This document shows positions 61,620 to 64,000 of a DNA stretch of 64,000 nucleotides, piece after piece. The DNA comes from Pestalotiopsis fici W106-1. Lineage: Eukaryota; Ascomycota; Sordariomycetes; Amphisphaeriales; Sporocadaceae. The position numbers and the translations under genes were made by a program. Each line of letters begins with the position of its first letter. The first letter of the stretch is position 1. Below the pieces are notes generated by a model. That model ran no database searches and had not been told where the DNA came from. It saw nothing but the letters and a program-made list of their open reading frames with translations. The DNA is taken from contig NW_006917107.1 in the NCBI RefSeq assembly GCF_000516985.1, forward strand, positions 241,382 to 305,381, read 5' to 3'.

Positions 61620-62229
61620 GTGGATCATAAACTTAGGCACAGGGAAGCGTTCGTATGATTCGTAGAATCAGGCCGTAATAATAATTATAAGGCTGTATAA
61701 CTGATTTATTGAAGCTTAAGGAAAGAATAACTAATTACGGAGGAATAACTACCTTTTATACCTATAAAATCAACCAATAAGAACATTTTAAAATATATTA
61801 CTAATAAACTGGATTTATAATTAAGTTAATTAGTAATAAGGTTGATTTATAATCGAAGAAACCATCGAAATCTATGGATTTCTATGGTGTGGGTTACCTT
61901 GTAACCCAGGGCCACTGTGGCCAGGTGTATTGGCCACACTTAATGGGGCTTGATCCAGTGGAACGTTCCACTGGATTCCAGTGGGTTCCAGTGGCTATAG
62001 TGGCCACAATAGTTAATTGTAATAACTTGTTGATTGTATAACACTGTGAACAATGGCTGTAAATGGTGCTGTACTAACTAGAGGTCAGTATAAGGTAAGT
62101 TCCACTGATTTCCTATATATCGTTATTTAACGATATTTCGATGGGTTTTATAACTGTTATAACGATATAATATGCGTTATAAAGCTAATTTTATGTATTA
62201 TACGATGCTGTATTAATATCCGTGCAATA
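61620..62229 (-). repeat. Putative 3' LTR / downstream flank of a copia element
   Basis: Lies immediately after a purine-rich tract (AACAAGGGGAG on the minus strand, 62230-62240), a typical polypurine primer site for second-strand synthesis. Downstream of it on the minus strand are a TATAAAAGG box (near 61757 in plus coordinates) and an AATAAA polyadenylation-like signal (near 61705). Composition is clearly less AT-rich than both flanks. The boundaries are estimated: no second LTR is visible for comparison. Confidence 0.45.
61887..62005. repeat. Cluster of palindromes and inverted repeats
   Basis: Visible hairpins: GGGTTAC-3-GTAACCC at 61891-61907; GGCCAC-1-GTGGCC at 61910-61922; and a perfect 24-bp palindrome at 61953-61976 centred on AACGTT. 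A second GTGGCCA/TGGCCAC pair and repeated CCAGTGG words extend to about 62005. All sit in the least mutated part of the subtelomere. Confidence 0.85.
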
Positions 62230-63790
62230 CTCCCCTTGTTAAATAGTATCGGTTAAGTTTAACAATTTGATAAATTTCTGAAATTTATCTTTGGGAAGTG
62301 GCTTTGTAAGGCCGTTTGTTGGTATATCGTTGGTTAAAATATATTCGATTCGAATATTTTTATTTTTAATTTTTTGCCGTACGTAAAAATACCGTATAGC
62401 CGTATGTTTAGTATGTTAGTGATATTCCGGATTATATGCCAAATTTATGGCCCTTGTATTATCTCTTTTAATTAATATGGTATTTATATTAATTCCGATT
62501 TCCGTAAGGAGATTTTTTAACTATATTGCTTTACGGGTAGCCTGCTCCAGCCCGTTAAATTCAGCTTCGGTGGTTGATAAAAAAATCGTAGATTGCCGTT
62601 TCGATTTCTAATTTATCGGCCTGTTATTTAAAGTAAATAAATAACCGGACGTTAATTTACAGGTTTCGTAATCACCAGCAAAATCGGCATCGGAATAACC
62701 TATTAATCCGGGTTTTATTTTCCCGTTAAAGGTAATTCCAAGGTGGTAATAGGATTTTAAATAATTAAATACCTTTTTTACCCCTTTTATCGTGGTTTTC
62801 GATGGGTTTTGTATATATCTGGCTAGATATGCTATAGGGTAAGCTAGGTCGGGCCTGGTTTGGATTATAATATATATTAATTTATTTAATAAATGCTGAT
62901 ATAAGTGGATAAATTTTTTGAAGCCGGTTTTTCGTTGTTTTTATTTTTTGACGTATATAACGATTTTGGGAATCTAGGGCTAAGTGGTATATTAGCCGGT
63001 TTTATATCGGAAAATCCGTTAATTTTTAGTAATTTTTTAAGGTAAGTTGCCTGGTTTATACGAATTGTTTTATTTTCTCGATTTCTTTTAATTTGTATAC
63101 CGAGAAAATAAAAGACTGGTCCTAGATTTTTTATTTCGAATTTTTTCGAAATATCTTGTTTTAATTGGTTGATTTTACGTAAATTAAGGCCAAAAATTAG
63201 GAAATTATTTACGTAAATTATAATAAAGATATTAGATTTTTTATTATAATAAGCTGATTTATTTAAAATAAGTGGATTAAATCCAAGCTTTTTTAAGCTG
63301 TTTTTTAGCGTAATTTGCTATTGGCGTGGATTTTGTTTAAGACCGTATAAGGCCTTTTTAAGCTGGATTACCTGGGAGTCGTCGTTTTTCTAACCGAAAT
63401 TATTTAATTCCGGGTTTTCGGAAAGAAATTCGGATAATCCGTTTATAAGGGTAATATATACTTTTTCGTATAATTCCCCGTTTAGGAAGGCACCGATTAT
63501 ATCGATTTATTCGATTTCCCAATCGTAATAGGCTGCTAAGGCTAATAAAAGCCTTTAGGTAGTGGATTTTGTTCCCGTAGCGAACGTTTCGAAATAATCG
63601 ATTTTATATTATTATTCGAATTTACGTATAATTAGTCTAGCTTTGTATTTATCGATATTACCGTTTTTATCGGTTTTTTTTTTAAATACCTATTTTACGG
63701 ATAATGGGATTTTATCGGCTTTTTGGATTTTATTTCGATCGATGGTTTTATATAAAAGCATTTAAACTTCGATATCTTATTTTTTTTTTA
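62230..63790 (-). mobile_element. RIP-degraded Ty1/copia retrotransposon, reverse transcriptase and RNase H part
   Basis: The minus strand can be read as copia pol fragments in order: DKYKARL near 63635, IDIIGAFLNGELYEKVYI near 63440-63510, YGLKQNPRQ, YVNNFLIFGLNLRK near 63200, LGPVFYFLGIQIKR, GYSDADFAGDYETCKLTSGY near 62650, and FLSTTEAEFNGLEQATRKAI. These match the reverse transcriptase and RNase H domains. Many Trp positions are TAG stops and Gln positions TAA, the RIP signature, and the catalytic YVDD has become YVNN, so the element is dead. Gag, protease and integrase are absent. Only about 115 bp separate the reverse-transcriptase start from telomere repeats, so the 5' part was lost at the chromosome end. 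Confidence 0.88.
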
Positions 63791-63905
63791 ATAATTAAAT
63801 TCAATATTTTAAAAATTACGAATATTTAAAATATTATATTTTTAAATTTTATTATTATTATTTTTAAAAGTTTTAATTATATAAATTAAAAATTAAAAAT
63901 TAAAA

Positions 63906-64000
63906 TTAGGTTAGGTTAGCTTAGGTTAGGGTTAGGGTTAGGGTTAGGGTTAGGGTTAGGGTTAGGGTTAGGGTTAGGGTTAGGGTTAGGGTTAGGGTTA
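63906..64000 (+). repeat. Telomere, TTAGGG repeats (G-rich strand at the 3' end)
   Basis: From 63926 to the end the sequence is an uninterrupted array of about 12.5 TTAGGG units, running 5' to 3' toward the end of the window as at a right chromosome arm. The preceding 20 bp has variant units (TTAGG, TTAGC), as is common at the proximal edge. The array probably continues beyond the window or is truncated by assembly. Confidence 0.97.

Overview
The window reads as the right end of a chromosome (or a scaffold reaching a telomere) from a filamentous ascomycete, most likely a sordariomycete of the Hypocreales type. Evidence: short 50-110 bp GT-AG introns with CTAAC/CTGAC branch points, fungal-only families (two Zn2Cys6 regulators, an exomer ChAP, HIR3, fungal sugar and amino-acid permeases, a secreted intradiol dioxygenase), a perfect TTAGGG array at the extreme right end, and a copia retrotransposon whose stop codons look like repeat-induced point mutation (RIP). 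The species cannot be named from sequence alone. I placed splice sites by hand from consensus signals and reading-frame continuity. All multi-exon models listed close in frame.

Left part (0-20 kb): gene-sparse. It holds a small single-pass membrane protein, a four-helix MARVEL-like membrane protein with a Gln/Pro-rich N-terminus, a fungal amidoligase-fold protein, a 6.7 kb stretch with no convincing gene, and a large Zn2Cys6 transcription factor whose zinc cluster is split by a 1,031 bp intron.

Middle part (22-47 kb): conserved housekeeping genes. In order they are a UPF0643 protein, translation factor eIF3h, S-adenosylhomocysteine hydrolase with a likely 5'UTR intron, a D-2-hydroxyacid (glyoxylate-type) dehydrogenase, a ten-exon MFS sugar permease, tRNA-Gly(CCC), a mitochondrial S-adenosylmethionine carrier-like protein, an exomer (Bch1/Bud7-type) cargo adaptor, and the HIR histone-chaperone subunit Hir3 with a very acidic repeat tail. 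SAH hydrolase and the SAM carrier-like gene both belong to methyl-cycle metabolism, but nothing here shows that they are co-regulated.

Right part (47-60 kb): an accessory-looking subtelomeric group. It contains a Zn2Cys6 regulator, a maleylacetoacetate isomerase-type glutathione transferase, a CYP504-like P450 (phenylacetate hydroxylase family), a secreted intradiol ring-cleavage dioxygenase and an amino-acid permease. Together these suggest uptake and breakdown of aromatic amino acids or phenylacetate/catechol-type aromatics through homogentisate. This is the best candidate for a coherent system in the window. It is an inference from family membership and adjacency.

Terminal 4 kb: AT-rich, RIP-like DNA with a degenerate minisatellite, a putative copia LTR carrying a dense set of palindromes (one perfect over 24 bp), a stop-riddled copia reverse transcriptase/RNase H on the minus strand truncated on its 5' side by the chromosome end, then telomere repeats.
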